Of a DNA stretch of 36,336 bases, positions 14,764 to 24,807 are shown in pieces. Source of the DNA: a virus; IMG/VR virus record IMGVR_UViG_3300011116_001116, positions 1 to 36,336 of that record; one strand, 5' to 3'. The position numbers and the translations under genes were made by a program. Each line of letters begins with the position of its first letter. Positions within the stretch are counted from its first letter, which is position 1. The notes beneath the pieces were generated by a model, which saw only the letters and a program-made list of their open reading frames with translations, did no database searches and was not told the origin of the DNA.

Positions 14764-14973
14764 TTAACAAGTTAATAGTTCAAATGTTTCACAACCATTA
14801 CTATCAATCGCTTTAATTATTAAAGACGTAGCCCCACTATAGTAGGTTGATAGTACGTAGGTTGTTAGAGTTGTTCCGAGTAAAGAACAGTTGTTACCAT
14901 TTTGGTCACAAACATAATAATTGACGGGTGGAGTACCGCCAGTTAAACCCGTTATGTCTACAGAATAAGGCAT
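14764..14973 (-). CDS. Small single-unit SprB-like protein 3 (69 aa)
   Basis: At 69 residues this is close to the minimal SprB unit: ITGLTGGTPPVNYYVCDQNG at about 7-26, a beta core, and IKAIDSNGCETFELLTC at the end. Four Cys are spaced as in the two relatives. Its ATG directly abuts the TAG stop of the 768-aa SprB-repeat gene, so it looks like a unit that became a separate gene by gaining a stop/start between units, or the reverse. The similarity to its neighbours and tight operon packing support it as a real gene despite its size. Confidence 0.75.
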   Translation of the reverse strand: MPYSVDITGLTGGTPPVNYYVCDQNGNNCSLLGTTLTTYVLSTYYSGATSLIIKAIDSNGCETFELLTC

Positions 14974-17280
14974 CTATGTATAACAGGTTACGTCGTACTC
15001 TATTGTTAATTCCAAAGTAAAATTGGCATCGGAAAGTGGGTCGTAATCACCTTCACAATTTGATTCGATGTGGATTGTATTATCGGTTAAACTTATTGTG
15101 TAAAGACTTATATCGGTAATTCCACTTAAGACTCCTTCTATTGTTGATTGCCATAGTGTATCCTGTGGAACGTCATTTAGTGTTGTTGCGGTATAGAATG
15201 GTTGTGTAAAACCTGAACCATTTATATCTAACTCAAGTATGAATTCAGCAGTATTTAAACTACAACCCGTATAACCACTTGTGACATCAATATATCCTTC
15301 ATTTAACATTTCTAAAAACCCTCTTTTTGCGCCAACTGTCGTAGTAAACACATCGTTACATAATGTAACAACAGAATATGTTGTTACATTATTTCCTGAA
15401 CACGTAATTGTAAAATTGTGAGTTTGTGAACAACCACTACTATCTATAACTTCAACCGAGTAAGTACCAGCAGTTAATCCTGAAATAGTGGAGCCTGTTT
15501 GTCCTGACGGTACGTTAGTAGACCAATCATAAGTAAATGTTGGTTCACCAGCGTAAATTAAAACTTCGGCAGCCCCATTTTGTCCATTATAACATTGTGT
15601 TGTAGAAATTGAGGATTGCAAACTACCCCCTGTGGATATTGTTACCCTTTCTTCAATTTGACACCCGTCTCCATCAACTATAGTGAGTGTATAACTACCT
15701 GCTACCAAATTATTAAAAGTGTAGGCTGTTGCCGATGTATCAATCACAGACTGACCATCACTTAATATATAATCTAATGGTAATGTATATCCTGAACTTA
15801 CTTCAACATATAATATACCATCATTTTGTGAACAGGTCGAACCTGTTGTAGACGTTGTTGCACTAAACTTATCTGTTGATGCGATTGTAAATAATGTCGT
15901 ATATTCACAATTAGTTCCTGTGGCCGATATTGTTAAACTATACGTATCATTTGTCAAACCTGAAAATGAACTTGTAGTACTTTGTGTTGTGTTGGTGTAA
16001 ACAAATCCGTTTGTTTGTCCTGACAAAGTGTAAGTATAGAAATTGTTTGAACCTTGAAGAGAAATTGAAATTGCTCCTAATTGTTGGCTACAACTTGAAT
16101 TTGTTATTTGTGTATCAACAACAAAAAATGAATTTGTTGCATTTATAAATGCACTTATTGTTTCTTTACAAAAATTACCATCAGTTATTTCTAAGTTATA
16201 GTTTCCACTAGATAAACCTGATAAAGTCAAAGTATTACTCAATGTATACCCAACTTGTGAGGTACTTGCAGAATAATAGTACGGAACACTACCTCCCGTT
16301 ATTGTAAACGTTATACTACCATCTGATGAAAAACACGTAGGATTAACTGCGGTTGCTATTCCAAGACCTAATGGGTCAGCTTGACCTATTGTTTCACTTT
16401 TTGTTGTTACACAACCATTCGCGTCCGTAACCGTACAAGTGTAAACCCCTAAAGTAAGACCTGTTATTGTTTGTCCTGTTTCACCATTACTCCAATGATA
16501 ACTATATGGTGGTGTTCCTGTAACCCCTGTTATGGATAATTTACCTTGGTTAATAACACAAGTTGATGTGTTCACTTTCCAAAACCCAAAATCCAAAGAA
16601 CTACTTCCTGAAATTATTGCATTAGCCGTTGTTGCAGTAGTAAGACCATAATCAACAACTTCAACAAAGTAAGTATCCGCAGAAAGATTTGTAAAAGTAT
16701 ATGGAAAAATAGTTGTTGTTTGTGATTGTAATGTTGACCCACTATTTTTTAAAAACAAAGTATAGGGTGATGATTGTGAATTTGCACTTACAGTTAAAGT
16801 TCCGTTATTTTCACCACAATTTGTCCCTGTGACTTCAATTATATCGGTATAAAAACATCCTGTTATTATTACATTTATGTACAATTCATTATTTTCATAA
16901 CCCAAGGAGTCGTTCAATCTAAAAACATAAGTATCGGCCGTTAAACCTGTAAATGTTATTGGTGATGATGAAGTTTGAGCACTTATTCCTCCCGGTATTA
17001 CGTTATCGATTGTATAAGGTGGAATTCCTCCGTAGGATGAAAATGTAACTGAACCTGTTGGGTCGGAACAAACACCGGTCACAGAAAAAGACAACCCCAA
17101 AGGTTGTTCTTCACAAGTAGGACTACAAGAACTTGTTTCGTCAATGTATATACCAAAAGAAGACCCTGAAAACGCGCCGTCCAAACAAATACTTTCACCC
17201 AAAGACGCACCTGTTCTTGTGACGCCACAACAATCAACGTAAGAATAAACACCGTCTGTTAATCCTGTATAACAAGCCAT
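14974..17280 (-). CDS. SprB-repeat tail fibre/adhesin protein (768 aa)
   Basis: A Cys-rich N-terminal region (about 1-60; VDCCGVTR, CSPTCEEQP) is followed by about seven SprB-type units up to residue ~640. Clear unit cores are SSYGGIPPYTI, VTGTPPYSYHWSNGETGQ with LGVYTCTVTDANGC, TGGSVPYYYS with SGNYNLEITDGNFC, AGSYTLTIVDGDGC, and AGEPTFTYDWS with AGTYSVEVIDSSGC. A unique C-terminal domain of about 130 residues follows. SprB repeats are known from secreted Bacteroidota gliding adhesins; here the lack of a signal peptide and of a type IX secretion tail, and the position among baseplate genes, argue for a virion fibre. Its ATG overlaps the stop of the 982-aa gene (TAATG). Confidence 0.82.
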   Translation of the reverse strand: MACYTGLTDGVYSYVDCCGVTRTGASLGESICLDGAFSGSSFGIYIDETSSCSPTCEEQPLGLSFSVTGVCSDPTGSVTFSSYGGIPPYTIDNVIPGGISAQTSSSPITFTGLTADTYVFRLNDSLGYENNELYINVIITGCFYTDIIEVTGTNCGENNGTLTVSANSQSSPYTLFLKNSGSTLQSQTTTIFPYTFTNLSADTYFVEVVDYGLTTATTANAIISGSSSLDFGFWKVNTSTCVINQGKLSITGVTGTPPYSYHWSNGETGQTITGLTLGVYTCTVTDANGCVTTKSETIGQADPLGLGIATAVNPTCFSSDGSITFTITGGSVPYYYSASTSQVGYTLSNTLTLSGLSSGNYNLEITDGNFCKETISAFINATNSFFVVDTQITNSSCSQQLGAISISLQGSNNFYTYTLSGQTNGFVYTNTTQSTTSSFSGLTNDTYSLTISATGTNCEYTTLFTIASTDKFSATTSTTGSTCSQNDGILYVEVSSGYTLPLDYILSDGQSVIDTSATAYTFNNLVAGSYTLTIVDGDGCQIEERVTISTGGSLQSSISTTQCYNGQNGAAEVLIYAGEPTFTYDWSTNVPSGQTGSTISGLTAGTYSVEVIDSSGCSQTHNFTITCSGNNVTTYSVVTLCNDVFTTTVGAKRGFLEMLNEGYIDVTSGYTGCSLNTAEFILELDINGSGFTQPFYTATTLNDVPQDTLWQSTIEGVLSGITDISLYTISLTDNTIHIESNCEGDYDPLSDANFTLELTIEYDVTCYT

Positions 17281-20228
17281 TAATTACAATTTATACTAAG
17301 GTTTATTCCTATATTTAGGTATAGTTTTTTATTTGTGAAGTCATCGTAACAAGTAGAATTACTAATAACCAAAGTTTTACCCGCAAAATAATAATTCAAC
17401 CCATGATTATATAAACCAACCAATTCATTATTAATCGCATCAGATATTTGAACAAATGTTGGTGTGTCGTAAAATCCATAACCCGTATAGAATTGTTCTT
17501 GGACTAATATTGTATTATCTAATCTACAATCTATAAACCAGTCTGAAACAATACTTGTTAAATCACAATTTGATTGTGTGTAACCACTTTGAGCGATTAC
17601 CGAGTTTAAAACTTGAGTTAAATAAGTTTGTGGACTTTGTATATTTAAACCACAAGATAAAGTTTGGTCAATACAATCATATCCAAATAATTGACCGTCG
17701 AACGTACACGGAACACATTCTACAGGAATAAATTGACAACCTCTTTGTCTTCTCCAAACAAATTTTTGTCTATGAAAAATTGAATTTTCCATTTTTTGAC
17801 CTGTAAGCCAAAGTGTTGTTGCTGGAACCAATTGTTCTAATAATCTTTGCCAATAATCACCAATACCTAAGGTATAATCAATCATTTTTTGATATGTAAA
17901 TTGATTAGAAGGTATTCCTACGGTTTGTTGAGACTGAAGATATTTCCAATATATTGATTGAAGTGTTGGGTATCCGCCAGTTTTACCGTCAAATATTGTT
18001 TGTCTGTTACGCACATTAATCATATTCATAAAAAATGATTGGGCAAATTCAAAGAAGGTTTTTTCTTTTGGTTTTGGATTTACAAATGTCCAATCAATAG
18101 CTCCCGGATATGGATAAGGTGAGGTTAATCCTGAGTTTGGAATTGGATAGTCGTATTTAACACACATGTCCCAAACATCATATACTAAACCTTGTCCCAT
18201 ATTGATATTTAATTCGATGTTTTTTGAATTTATAATTTGTTTATCACTTGTAACTGTATAATCTACACCATTAAAATTTGAATTATTTTTTCTATTTCCT
18301 ATATCATCTACAGACCAAGATTTTTGGTTGTCAAATATTTTTGTTATTGTATAACCTTCATTTAAAAAAGGAAATTTTGTGAACCTATCCAAATATTCTT
18401 GACCAAAAGATGGTGGTTGTAGTTGTGTAACAACACTAGGTATATTTTGATTCAATTGTGAGTTTTCCAAATCAACTACTTGCGGAGCCCTATGTTTTGG
18501 ACTCGACTCAAACCATCCTGAACCTTTTTGGAAGAAAAAGTCATCGGATTGTTGCGGAGCTTTTGGGTATCCATCGTTTGATATACCATAATCATTCAAC
18601 GTAGTTGTTACGGTTTCAACATTTCCATCGGTTGTAAAACCTGTGTAAGTAACTCCATGTACCGAAAAAGTATTTGTTGGGTCTAGAGCCGGTCTTTCAA
18701 CATATACTGTGCCTCCACTAATTTTGGCATAGTTTTCTTTGAATTGCTCGACATTAATTTTTGAATCTACTAAATAAACAACTTCATTAAATTCTGTAAT
18801 GGCCTCAGGAGCACCAATAAGTCTCATTATATATTCTAAAGAATTTCTTGTTCCTTTAGATTTAAACATATATGCCGAGTTTAATATCACATTTCTATAA
18901 TATTGATAATTCAACTCTGAAGGGGTTTGGTTTTGAGCCTGTCCTGTATATATTTTGTTTGTTGGAGTACTAAATACCGCTTCTAATAATTGGTCATTGT
19001 TTATTGGTGAAATATTTGTATTAACCCCAAGTGTTTGTGCTAAATTTACTAAAAGTTGTGAAGGTATGTCATTTCCAACAACATAGTTTACTGAGTTCAT
19101 ATTCGCAAGAGCGTCTATAAACTTTTTAACTTCGTCAAAACTTCTACCATATATTTGCAAGATTTTTTCCATTCTTTGGTCTTGCGTGTCAAAGTCTTTG
19201 AGGGAACCTGTTGTTAAAAATCTTGATATTAAATTTGTTTTATAATCATCCAAAAATGTTGCAATACTACTTAATTTTTCTAAATATGTGTCAAACTGAG
19301 ACGACACAATATCCAAATTCCAACTACCATCTAAAAACCAAGTTACACTTTCAATTTTTAAAGTATATTCTCCGTTTGAATCATAATAAGGATATTGAAA
19401 TGTTGATGTATACTTTGGTTGGGTATTTCTATTTAAAATAAAATCTTCAACTTCATCAAATTCATCTTGGAATATTTCAGCGGTTTTTTGTGTGTTTGGT
19501 TTTATAATTAAATTGTCTGTTGATGCGGTTGCACCTGAAAATGGATTACCAACTACTGTCATAGTGATTGTTCCTGCAGTAAGTGTTTGTGATGGTATGA
19601 AATCCACTAACGGATATTCTGTAGTTACACTAGAAAAATATAAACTGTAAAACTGAAAATTACTTGTTATATCTCTAAAGTTTGATGTTCTAATTGGCCT
19701 GACTAATAAATTTCTTTTGGCGTTTGATGAGTAATCAATATCAAATGGGTTTACAATCCAAGGAACATTAACATCAAAAGTTGTTAAATTCTCTATCGGG
19801 TCAAAAGTAATGTTTATGGCCGTATATCCTGATGTGAGTGAGAGCGTTTTACTTCTAACGTCTAATGCTGCTGGAAAATTACTTATAATTTTTGTAATCG
19901 AAGCAGACAATCTTTTTTGTAAAGAACCATAAAGAGTAAAACTAGTAATCTGTGAAATATCAAAATTTGGATATACCGCAAAGTTTTTTTGAATTATTTT
20001 TTTGGTTTGTTCAATGTCTTCAATATTTAGATTTTCTAAATTGTAAAGTTGTGAAAAAACACCTAAATCAAAATTTCTATTTACCTTTTCGTATATGGCG
20101 GTTGTAAATTGAAAATTTCCCTGTGTTAGTCCACCACCAGTGACCAACTGAAATCCAACTATGTTGTTAAACGCAGTTGAACTACCTACAGGAGGTGCTG
20201 GTGGGTATTTGAAAATTTGTTTAGCCAT
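17280..20228 (-). CDS. Large baseplate/tail protein with a P2 gpI-like segment (982 aa)
   Basis: I assign this as a baseplate-associated protein from context. Residues about 340-400 (RFLTTGSLKDFDTQDQRMEK, then a helical GRSFDEVKKFIDALANM) and about 455-480 (AYMFKSKGTRNSLEYIMRLI) resemble the region of phage tail protein I and related baseplate proteins in which a helix is followed by F-K-x-KGT-x-x-x-LE-x-x-x-x-LIG. The N-terminal third is beta-rich and the C-terminus is Cys-containing (CVPCTFDGQLFGYDC). There are no membrane segments. It is linked to both neighbours by TAATG stop/start overlaps. T4 gp7 has a comparable size and gene position, but I see no sequence basis for equating them. Confidence 0.62.
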   Translation of the reverse strand: MAKQIFKYPPAPPVGSSTAFNNIVGFQLVTGGGLTQGNFQFTTAIYEKVNRNFDLGVFSQLYNLENLNIEDIEQTKKIIQKNFAVYPNFDISQITSFTLYGSLQKRLSASITKIISNFPAALDVRSKTLSLTSGYTAINITFDPIENLTTFDVNVPWIVNPFDIDYSSNAKRNLLVRPIRTSNFRDITSNFQFYSLYFSSVTTEYPLVDFIPSQTLTAGTITMTVVGNPFSGATASTDNLIIKPNTQKTAEIFQDEFDEVEDFILNRNTQPKYTSTFQYPYYDSNGEYTLKIESVTWFLDGSWNLDIVSSQFDTYLEKLSSIATFLDDYKTNLISRFLTTGSLKDFDTQDQRMEKILQIYGRSFDEVKKFIDALANMNSVNYVVGNDIPSQLLVNLAQTLGVNTNISPINNDQLLEAVFSTPTNKIYTGQAQNQTPSELNYQYYRNVILNSAYMFKSKGTRNSLEYIMRLIGAPEAITEFNEVVYLVDSKINVEQFKENYAKISGGTVYVERPALDPTNTFSVHGVTYTGFTTDGNVETVTTTLNDYGISNDGYPKAPQQSDDFFFQKGSGWFESSPKHRAPQVVDLENSQLNQNIPSVVTQLQPPSFGQEYLDRFTKFPFLNEGYTITKIFDNQKSWSVDDIGNRKNNSNFNGVDYTVTSDKQIINSKNIELNINMGQGLVYDVWDMCVKYDYPIPNSGLTSPYPYPGAIDWTFVNPKPKEKTFFEFAQSFFMNMINVRNRQTIFDGKTGGYPTLQSIYWKYLQSQQTVGIPSNQFTYQKMIDYTLGIGDYWQRLLEQLVPATTLWLTGQKMENSIFHRQKFVWRRQRGCQFIPVECVPCTFDGQLFGYDCIDQTLSCGLNIQSPQTYLTQVLNSVIAQSGYTQSNCDLTSIVSDWFIDCRLDNTILVQEQFYTGYGFYDTPTFVQISDAINNELVGLYNHGLNYYFAGKTLVISNSTCYDDFTNKKLYLNIGINLSINCN

Positions 20229-21136
20229 TACTCAATTATGTTAGTAAAGTTTTTACTGTAATCGATATTGTTATTTCTATCTTGTCTAACTTCATAAAGA
20301 AGCTCGTTGAATGTATCTCTAATTTCGAATAAATTGTATTGTTTGTATATATTACCTGCAGAATCGTACAATGTGTATATACCATCTTCAATACTTTTAG
20401 TTTGATTTCCATACAGAGCAATTGCCAAAGTGTCAATATCGTATTCGGCCATTTGTATGTCTATTGTAATTGGATTAAAAAAAGTATTTGTAATTATAAT
20501 ATTTTGATTTGGTTGCCCAATAAAAGGTACTGCATTTGGCTTGTTGGATGGTGATGAAGATGGAGTCAAAGTACAAAAAATTAAATCTGTTGGGTTGTCA
20601 ACGTATCTATATCTGATTGCTTTTTGTGACGTATTTACTTGTTCTGTAACAACAGGTTCACAATAAAATGATGATGTTACAATTCTATAAAAATTTGGTA
20701 TTTTAGAACCGTCGGAATTCAAATATTCGACTCTAAATCCAACAAGTCCTTGTGTAACAAACTTGTTTCTATATTGTGAAGGAACACCATTGATGTCAAT
20801 TATTATCCCTTTGACATTTGGTAATGCAGACAAAACACCACAATCAGTTATTGTTGTTCTTATTTCGGCAGGCCTAATCATTAAAGTATATATTCCTAAC
20901 TTACTAAATTCAGTAGCAGGTAATTTAAGATTATATAGTCCGCCTAAGATTTCTACATTGTTATTTCCACCTGTATTTGAATTATGAAAATACGGTGTTA
21001 ATATGTTTGCGGTATTTAATTTTTTTAATAAAAAATTATCAGTTACATCTCTTGAAGTTGTATAATGTAAAATAATTTCAACATCTTCTGGAGATACATC
21101 AGCGGGTCTTGTTATTCCATATGTGCCAAGTGCCAT
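20228..21136 (-). CDS. Structural protein of the baseplate block, unknown family (302 aa)
   Basis: I do not recognise the family. The protein opens with MALGTYGITRPADVSPEDVE and is rich in alternating beta patterns with moderate charge. A Ser/Pro-rich turn (TLTPSSSPSNKPN) divides an N-terminal domain (about 1-195) from a C-terminal one. There is no signal peptide, membrane segment or catalytic motif. Its stop overlaps the start of the 982-aa gene (TAATG) and a TATTTAT motif lies 11 bases upstream, so it heads a five-gene unit running to 14473. Constant stoichiometry with the 982-aa protein, for instance as a wedge component, is a reasonable inference. Confidence 0.7.
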   Translation of the reverse strand: MALGTYGITRPADVSPEDVEIILHYTTSRDVTDNFLLKKLNTANILTPYFHNSNTGGNNNVEILGGLYNLKLPATEFSKLGIYTLMIRPAEIRTTITDCGVLSALPNVKGIIIDINGVPSQYRNKFVTQGLVGFRVEYLNSDGSKIPNFYRIVTSSFYCEPVVTEQVNTSQKAIRYRYVDNPTDLIFCTLTPSSSPSNKPNAVPFIGQPNQNIIITNTFFNPITIDIQMAEYDIDTLAIALYGNQTKSIEDGIYTLYDSAGNIYKQYNLFEIRDTFNELLYEVRQDRNNNIDYSKNFTNIIE

Positions 21137-21147
21137 TCTTTTATTCT

Positions 21148-21154
21148 ATAAATA
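21148..21154 (-). promoter_or_regulatory. Candidate phage promoter TATTTAT upstream of the 302-aa gene
   Basis: The minus strand reads AAACTATTTATAGAATAAAAG, with the motif 11 bases before the ATG at 21136, in a 32-base gap. It shares ACTATTTAT with the site at 14462-14468. Confidence 0.42.
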
Positions 21155-21168
21155 GTTTATGTCTTTTT

Positions 21169-22257
21169 TTATGTTTCATTAATTTTATAATAACCATACC
21201 CGTATCTAACCATGTCACCTATATTATCAACTTCATTTAATCTTTGTAAAGGTTCAAATGCGGTATATTTACCTCTTTCAATATAAACATTACTTTGAAC
21301 TTCCGGGTCCATAACAAAATCTAATAGGTATTCATTTTTTGTTATTGCAGAAAATAATAAGTCATTTTGAGTAAATCCTGAACTTTGTAATAAATAAAGT
21401 GTTTGACCATTTGAAAAATCATAATATGTTATGTCATTAATTGTGTATGAAGTAAATGTAGGGGTAATTGAATTAATTTGACCGTATGGTACACCATTTT
21501 TAATGAACGTGTATCCTATTGTGTATGGATTTGGCCCATATCTTTTTACTTCAGTTAATTTTGATTTTGTAAAACCTGAAACAGGGAATGGGACAGTGGT
21601 ATATGAACTTGATATTTGTGAAGCAACATTGTTTTGCGAATCACCTGTGGCAATAAAATCATAACTAATTGGAATTCCTGACCACATACCCCCCTGAGGT
21701 GTAAATGTAAAATTACCTTGTAAATTTGTTATTGTTACACCAGTAAGTGGAACAAAAATAGGTTTTTGAATTACAGTAGTGCCAAAAGTGTTTTGACCCG
21801 AAAAGGTTATAGTATATGCGCTTGGAGTTGTTGGGTATAAATGATTAATAGGTTGGTTTGAAACTTGTTGTATTGGACTTCCGTCCCCCCAATCCACAAA
21901 ATAATTCGAAAGGTTTATAAATGATATTTCAATATCACCTGATGTATTATAAAAATGTACATCATATGGACTTAAAGTGTTTGCAGAAAATAACAAATTT
22001 GTTAATACATCTTTTTGTAATAATAATCCGTCAAACTCACTATAAAAACCAATGTCATTCATTGTTTGTGTTAACATTATAGGAATAGTTAGCCCTGTAA
22101 GTAATGAAGTTCCACCTGTACCACCACTTAAAATATAAGACATACCTGAATAAACACCAAATGTTTGAAGTCCAGTGTCTCCACTATATGTTTTTGTAAA
22201 AATTTCCGATACAATGTTTTCGGGGGATACAACAATTGAGTATTTTTCTGCTTCCAT
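21169..22257 (-). CDS. PKD-domain structural protein (362 aa)
   Basis: A PKD-type Ig-like domain spans about residues 105-170. Its hallmark NYFVDWGDGSPIQQ is followed by a HLYPTTPSAYTITFSG strand pair. PKD domains are non-catalytic beta-sandwiches used for protein or sugar contacts. Just before it is SPYDVHFYNTSGD, reminiscent of the SPYDV phrase in the small SprB-like proteins. The N-terminal 100 residues (VVSPENIVSEIFTKTYSG) are Gly/Thr-rich and the C-terminus is beta-rich without a known match. The start overlaps the stop of the 280-aa gene (TAATG). A baseplate or fibre-attachment role is inferred from context. Confidence 0.72.
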   Translation of the reverse strand: MEAEKYSIVVSPENIVSEIFTKTYSGDTGLQTFGVYSGMSYILSGGTGGTSLLTGLTIPIMLTQTMNDIGFYSEFDGLLLQKDVLTNLLFSANTLSPYDVHFYNTSGDIEISFINLSNYFVDWGDGSPIQQVSNQPINHLYPTTPSAYTITFSGQNTFGTTVIQKPIFVPLTGVTITNLQGNFTFTPQGGMWSGIPISYDFIATGDSQNNVASQISSSYTTVPFPVSGFTKSKLTEVKRYGPNPYTIGYTFIKNGVPYGQINSITPTFTSYTINDITYYDFSNGQTLYLLQSSGFTQNDLLFSAITKNEYLLDFVMDPEVQSNVYIERGKYTAFEPLQRLNEVDNIGDMVRYGYGYYKINET

Positions 22258-23099
22258 TATGGGTTTCCGTATTCATACCATTTTATGACATTAGTCGTAT
22301 CGCCAACTCTTAAAAGTGAGGGTGCTTGGTTTTGTTGTGGAATTTCTTTATAAACTTGGTATTCGTAGTTTGTGAAATCTAATTCCACTTTATAATAAAA
22401 ATATTGTGATTTATTAAAATTAAATTTATTTCCCGCAGAAAATGTTGATTGCGGTTCATTCATAAATCTAACAAATTGACCTGTTTTTGCATTAAAGAAC
22501 TTTGCAGTCATATAAAATTCTGTTATGTTAATAAAATCTCTTTCTTTCAACCAGTAAATAAAAAACCCTTCCTTATCCGCTCCCGTGTAGTCCAATTTCA
22601 TTTTTGGTTTTTTTACTTTCACCTGTGTTTGATTATTCAACGGACCTAAAAACCCAACTCTTGTTTGTCCTTGTTGTGTTGGTATTATTACACTAAAATA
22701 CGCTTTCTGATTTTCGTTTGTTTTGGTGTCGTAAAAATCTAATTTAAAAAAACTTCCTTTAAATGAGTTTGAAAAATAATATAGTTCTGAATCCGTAAAA
22801 GTTGCGTTTGCATAATCAACGGACCAATCACTTGAAGTCGCAGCTGTTACTTGTACGGTAGAATCTAAAAAGTAAAAATCGTAGTTTATATCTGTCTTAT
22901 CGGGGGTTTGTAAATAAGGTTTATTTGCAAACCTTGTGGTTTCAAAATCATCAATACCGTTTATTAAGTCTTGTAATATATCATTTTCAAATTTGACTAT
23001 TCCATCATTTCTTCCTGCCATATCAAAAGTCATTTCAACAGGTATGTTAATGAATGTATCATTTGGTGTAACACTAAATCTGTAATAATTATTATTCAC
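22257..23099 (-). CDS. Baseplate-block structural protein, unknown family (280 aa), GTG start
   Basis: No family is recognised. The frame starts with GTG at 23099, overlapping the preceding stop by 8 bases; the next in-frame ATG is about 22 codons later, in VEMTFDM, and would drop a conserved-looking beta start (YYRFSVTPNDTFINIPV). The sequence is rich in aromatic residues and alternating beta patterns (SELYYFSNSFKGSFFKLDFY; KFNFNKSQYFYYKVELDF), suggesting a compact beta protein. No membrane segment, signal or catalytic motif is visible. It is embedded in a chain of overlapping genes from 29635 to 21169, so it is probably a virion component made in step with its neighbours. Confidence 0.7.
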   Translation of the reverse strand: MNNNYYRFSVTPNDTFINIPVEMTFDMAGRNDGIVKFENDILQDLINGIDDFETTRFANKPYLQTPDKTDINYDFYFLDSTVQVTAATSSDWSVDYANATFTDSELYYFSNSFKGSFFKLDFYDTKTNENQKAYFSVIIPTQQGQTRVGFLGPLNNQTQVKVKKPKMKLDYTGADKEGFFIYWLKERDFINITEFYMTAKFFNAKTGQFVRFMNEPQSTFSAGNKFNFNKSQYFYYKVELDFTNYEYQVYKEIPQQNQAPSLLRVGDTTNVIKWYEYGNP

Positions 23100-24807
23100 A
23101 ATCGTCGTTTATAATTTGTTGATATTCATTAGAGAATGTGTTGTTATTTCTTTGTATTGGGTATTGTAAGAAAATACAATTTAGAAATGGATAATGGGCT
23201 CCGTTTATAAATGGATTATTAACACCTATACCGTCACTATCAATAAACCCATACGTATATAAATCTCTCCATAACCATTTATTGTTAAACTCACTAAACC
23301 AAGAATAACCTGGTATCCCATCTACAGATTTTTTATCACCATTTTCAACATAATCACTAAAAGCCCTAATTGGTATCGAGTGGTGAGGGTTATATAAATA
23401 ACCATCAGGATAGTTTTGAGTTCCTGAAGTTTGAAATAATGTGTCATTAAATGAATATTTATGGACCATTTTTGACAAAACATATTCTTTTTGCTCAATA
23501 TAATTGTATTCGCAAAAATCCCCCAAAATAACATCACCTTCATTTAATATATCATTATAGTAAAAAGTTTGACCATTATAAAAGTAAGATAATGTTGGTA
23601 TGTTATCTTTATTTAAAGAACTACTGTGATTCCACCACGTATCTATTGAATTTTGTAAAAAGTTAAAATTCCACCCAACGTCAATACCACTTGGTGTTCC
23701 ATTTTGATTTGGAAAAGGTTTGTTAAACCATCCCATATATCCTCTGTTTACTACAGTAAAAAATAATTCAGTTATTGGTTTTCCATTGTTGTCCATATAA
23801 GGGGCAATTTTTATATCTTTGTCAAAGGTAAATGAAAAACTTTGGGTATTATTTTTAATCGAAACTCTTTGTATTTGATTGGGGGTTAGTGCCGAATATT
23901 CTAATTTTTTATCAATAGCAAATGGATTGTTTTCAAATCCAATTTTACCAACATTACACTGCTCGTTATTTTTTATTATTTTGTGTAATCTTACATAGTA
24001 TATCGATTTTGTTTCTGCAGAGTTTGCAGTTTCCGTAATTCTTTTAAGATTTCCATATATACCAGTTTGAACATCAACAGGTGGGTATTTTAAATCATAA
24101 ATTGTAAAAACTTTTTCCTCTGAATTAATTGTTCCATCACCCAAAGAATAAACTTGAAAAATTGTTCTGTTGTTAATTGGCACCGATAGTTCAACAAAGT
24201 CTCCAATTTTTAAGTTGTGAATTGTCCCACAATAAAAATAAACAAGTTGTTTACCGTTGAACTTACCTGTGGTTAAAACATAAGGAATGCCGTCACCAGA
24301 TAAAAAACCACTATTTGTTACACCAAACTTTTCATCGGTATAGGACATTGTTTGAGCCGTAGTACTGGAAAATGCGTAACTAATATAAAATGACCAATTA
24401 TATGACGATGCACTTTTAGTAACAAATGGGATGTGCCCTGTAATTCCACTTACTCTTACCATTGTAAATTCATCAAATTGTGGATTTCCTTCCCAAAAAT
24501 TAGAATTATTTGTAGCGTTTGTTATAGCATTTGTGTAATACAGATAATTTTTAAATGGTGTGTATGAAGTTTTACCGGTAACTACGTTATCAAAAAGATT
24601 TGTAATTTTACCAGCGACTCTAAATTTATCACTCGATTGTCTTTCTTGGTCAAAAACAGTTTGTTGATTTACTAAAATACTTCTATCCCCTTCAATTAAA
24701 TCTCTTCTATCCCCAATTAATGGTGGTTGTATCCAAACATCTCTATCAACACTACCAGCACTTCTTTCAGAACCAAGAACTATTCTTATTTCATTTTGAT
24801 TACTCAT
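23092..24807 (-). CDS. Baseplate-block structural protein, unknown family (571 aa)
   Basis: No family is recognised. The first 70 residues are highly charged (SERSAGSVDRDVWIQPPL, GDRRDLIEGDRS, FDQERQSSDKF) and look like an extended arm that could lace into a neighbouring subunit. The remainder is beta-rich with many aromatic residues and no membrane segment or catalytic signature. The gene overlaps both neighbours by 8 bases (ATGAGTAA with the 1611-aa gene; GTG start of the 280-aa gene), which argues for translational coupling. I infer a baseplate or tail-tube-end component from position after gp25- and gp6-like genes. Confidence 0.7.
   Translation of the reverse strand: MSNQNEIRIVLGSERSAGSVDRDVWIQPPLIGDRRDLIEGDRSILVNQQTVFDQERQSSDKFRVAGKITNLFDNVVTGKTSYTPFKNYLYYTNAITNATNNSNFWEGNPQFDEFTMVRVSGITGHIPFVTKSASSYNWSFYISYAFSSTTAQTMSYTDEKFGVTNSGFLSGDGIPYVLTTGKFNGKQLVYFYCGTIHNLKIGDFVELSVPINNRTIFQVYSLGDGTINSEEKVFTIYDLKYPPVDVQTGIYGNLKRITETANSAETKSIYYVRLHKIIKNNEQCNVGKIGFENNPFAIDKKLEYSALTPNQIQRVSIKNNTQSFSFTFDKDIKIAPYMDNNGKPITELFFTVVNRGYMGWFNKPFPNQNGTPSGIDVGWNFNFLQNSIDTWWNHSSSLNKDNIPTLSYFYNGQTFYYNDILNEGDVILGDFCEYNYIEQKEYVLSKMVHKYSFNDTLFQTSGTQNYPDGYLYNPHHSIPIRAFSDYVENGDKKSVDGIPGYSWFSEFNNKWLWRDLYTYGFIDSDGIGVNNPFINGAHYPFLNCIFLQYPIQRNNNTFSNEYQQIINDDCE

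Noticed and set aside
14974-17280. Bacterial gliding adhesin gene, implying a chromosomal window
   Set aside because: There is no signal peptide, no type IX secretion sorting tail, and it is translationally coupled to phage baseplate genes.
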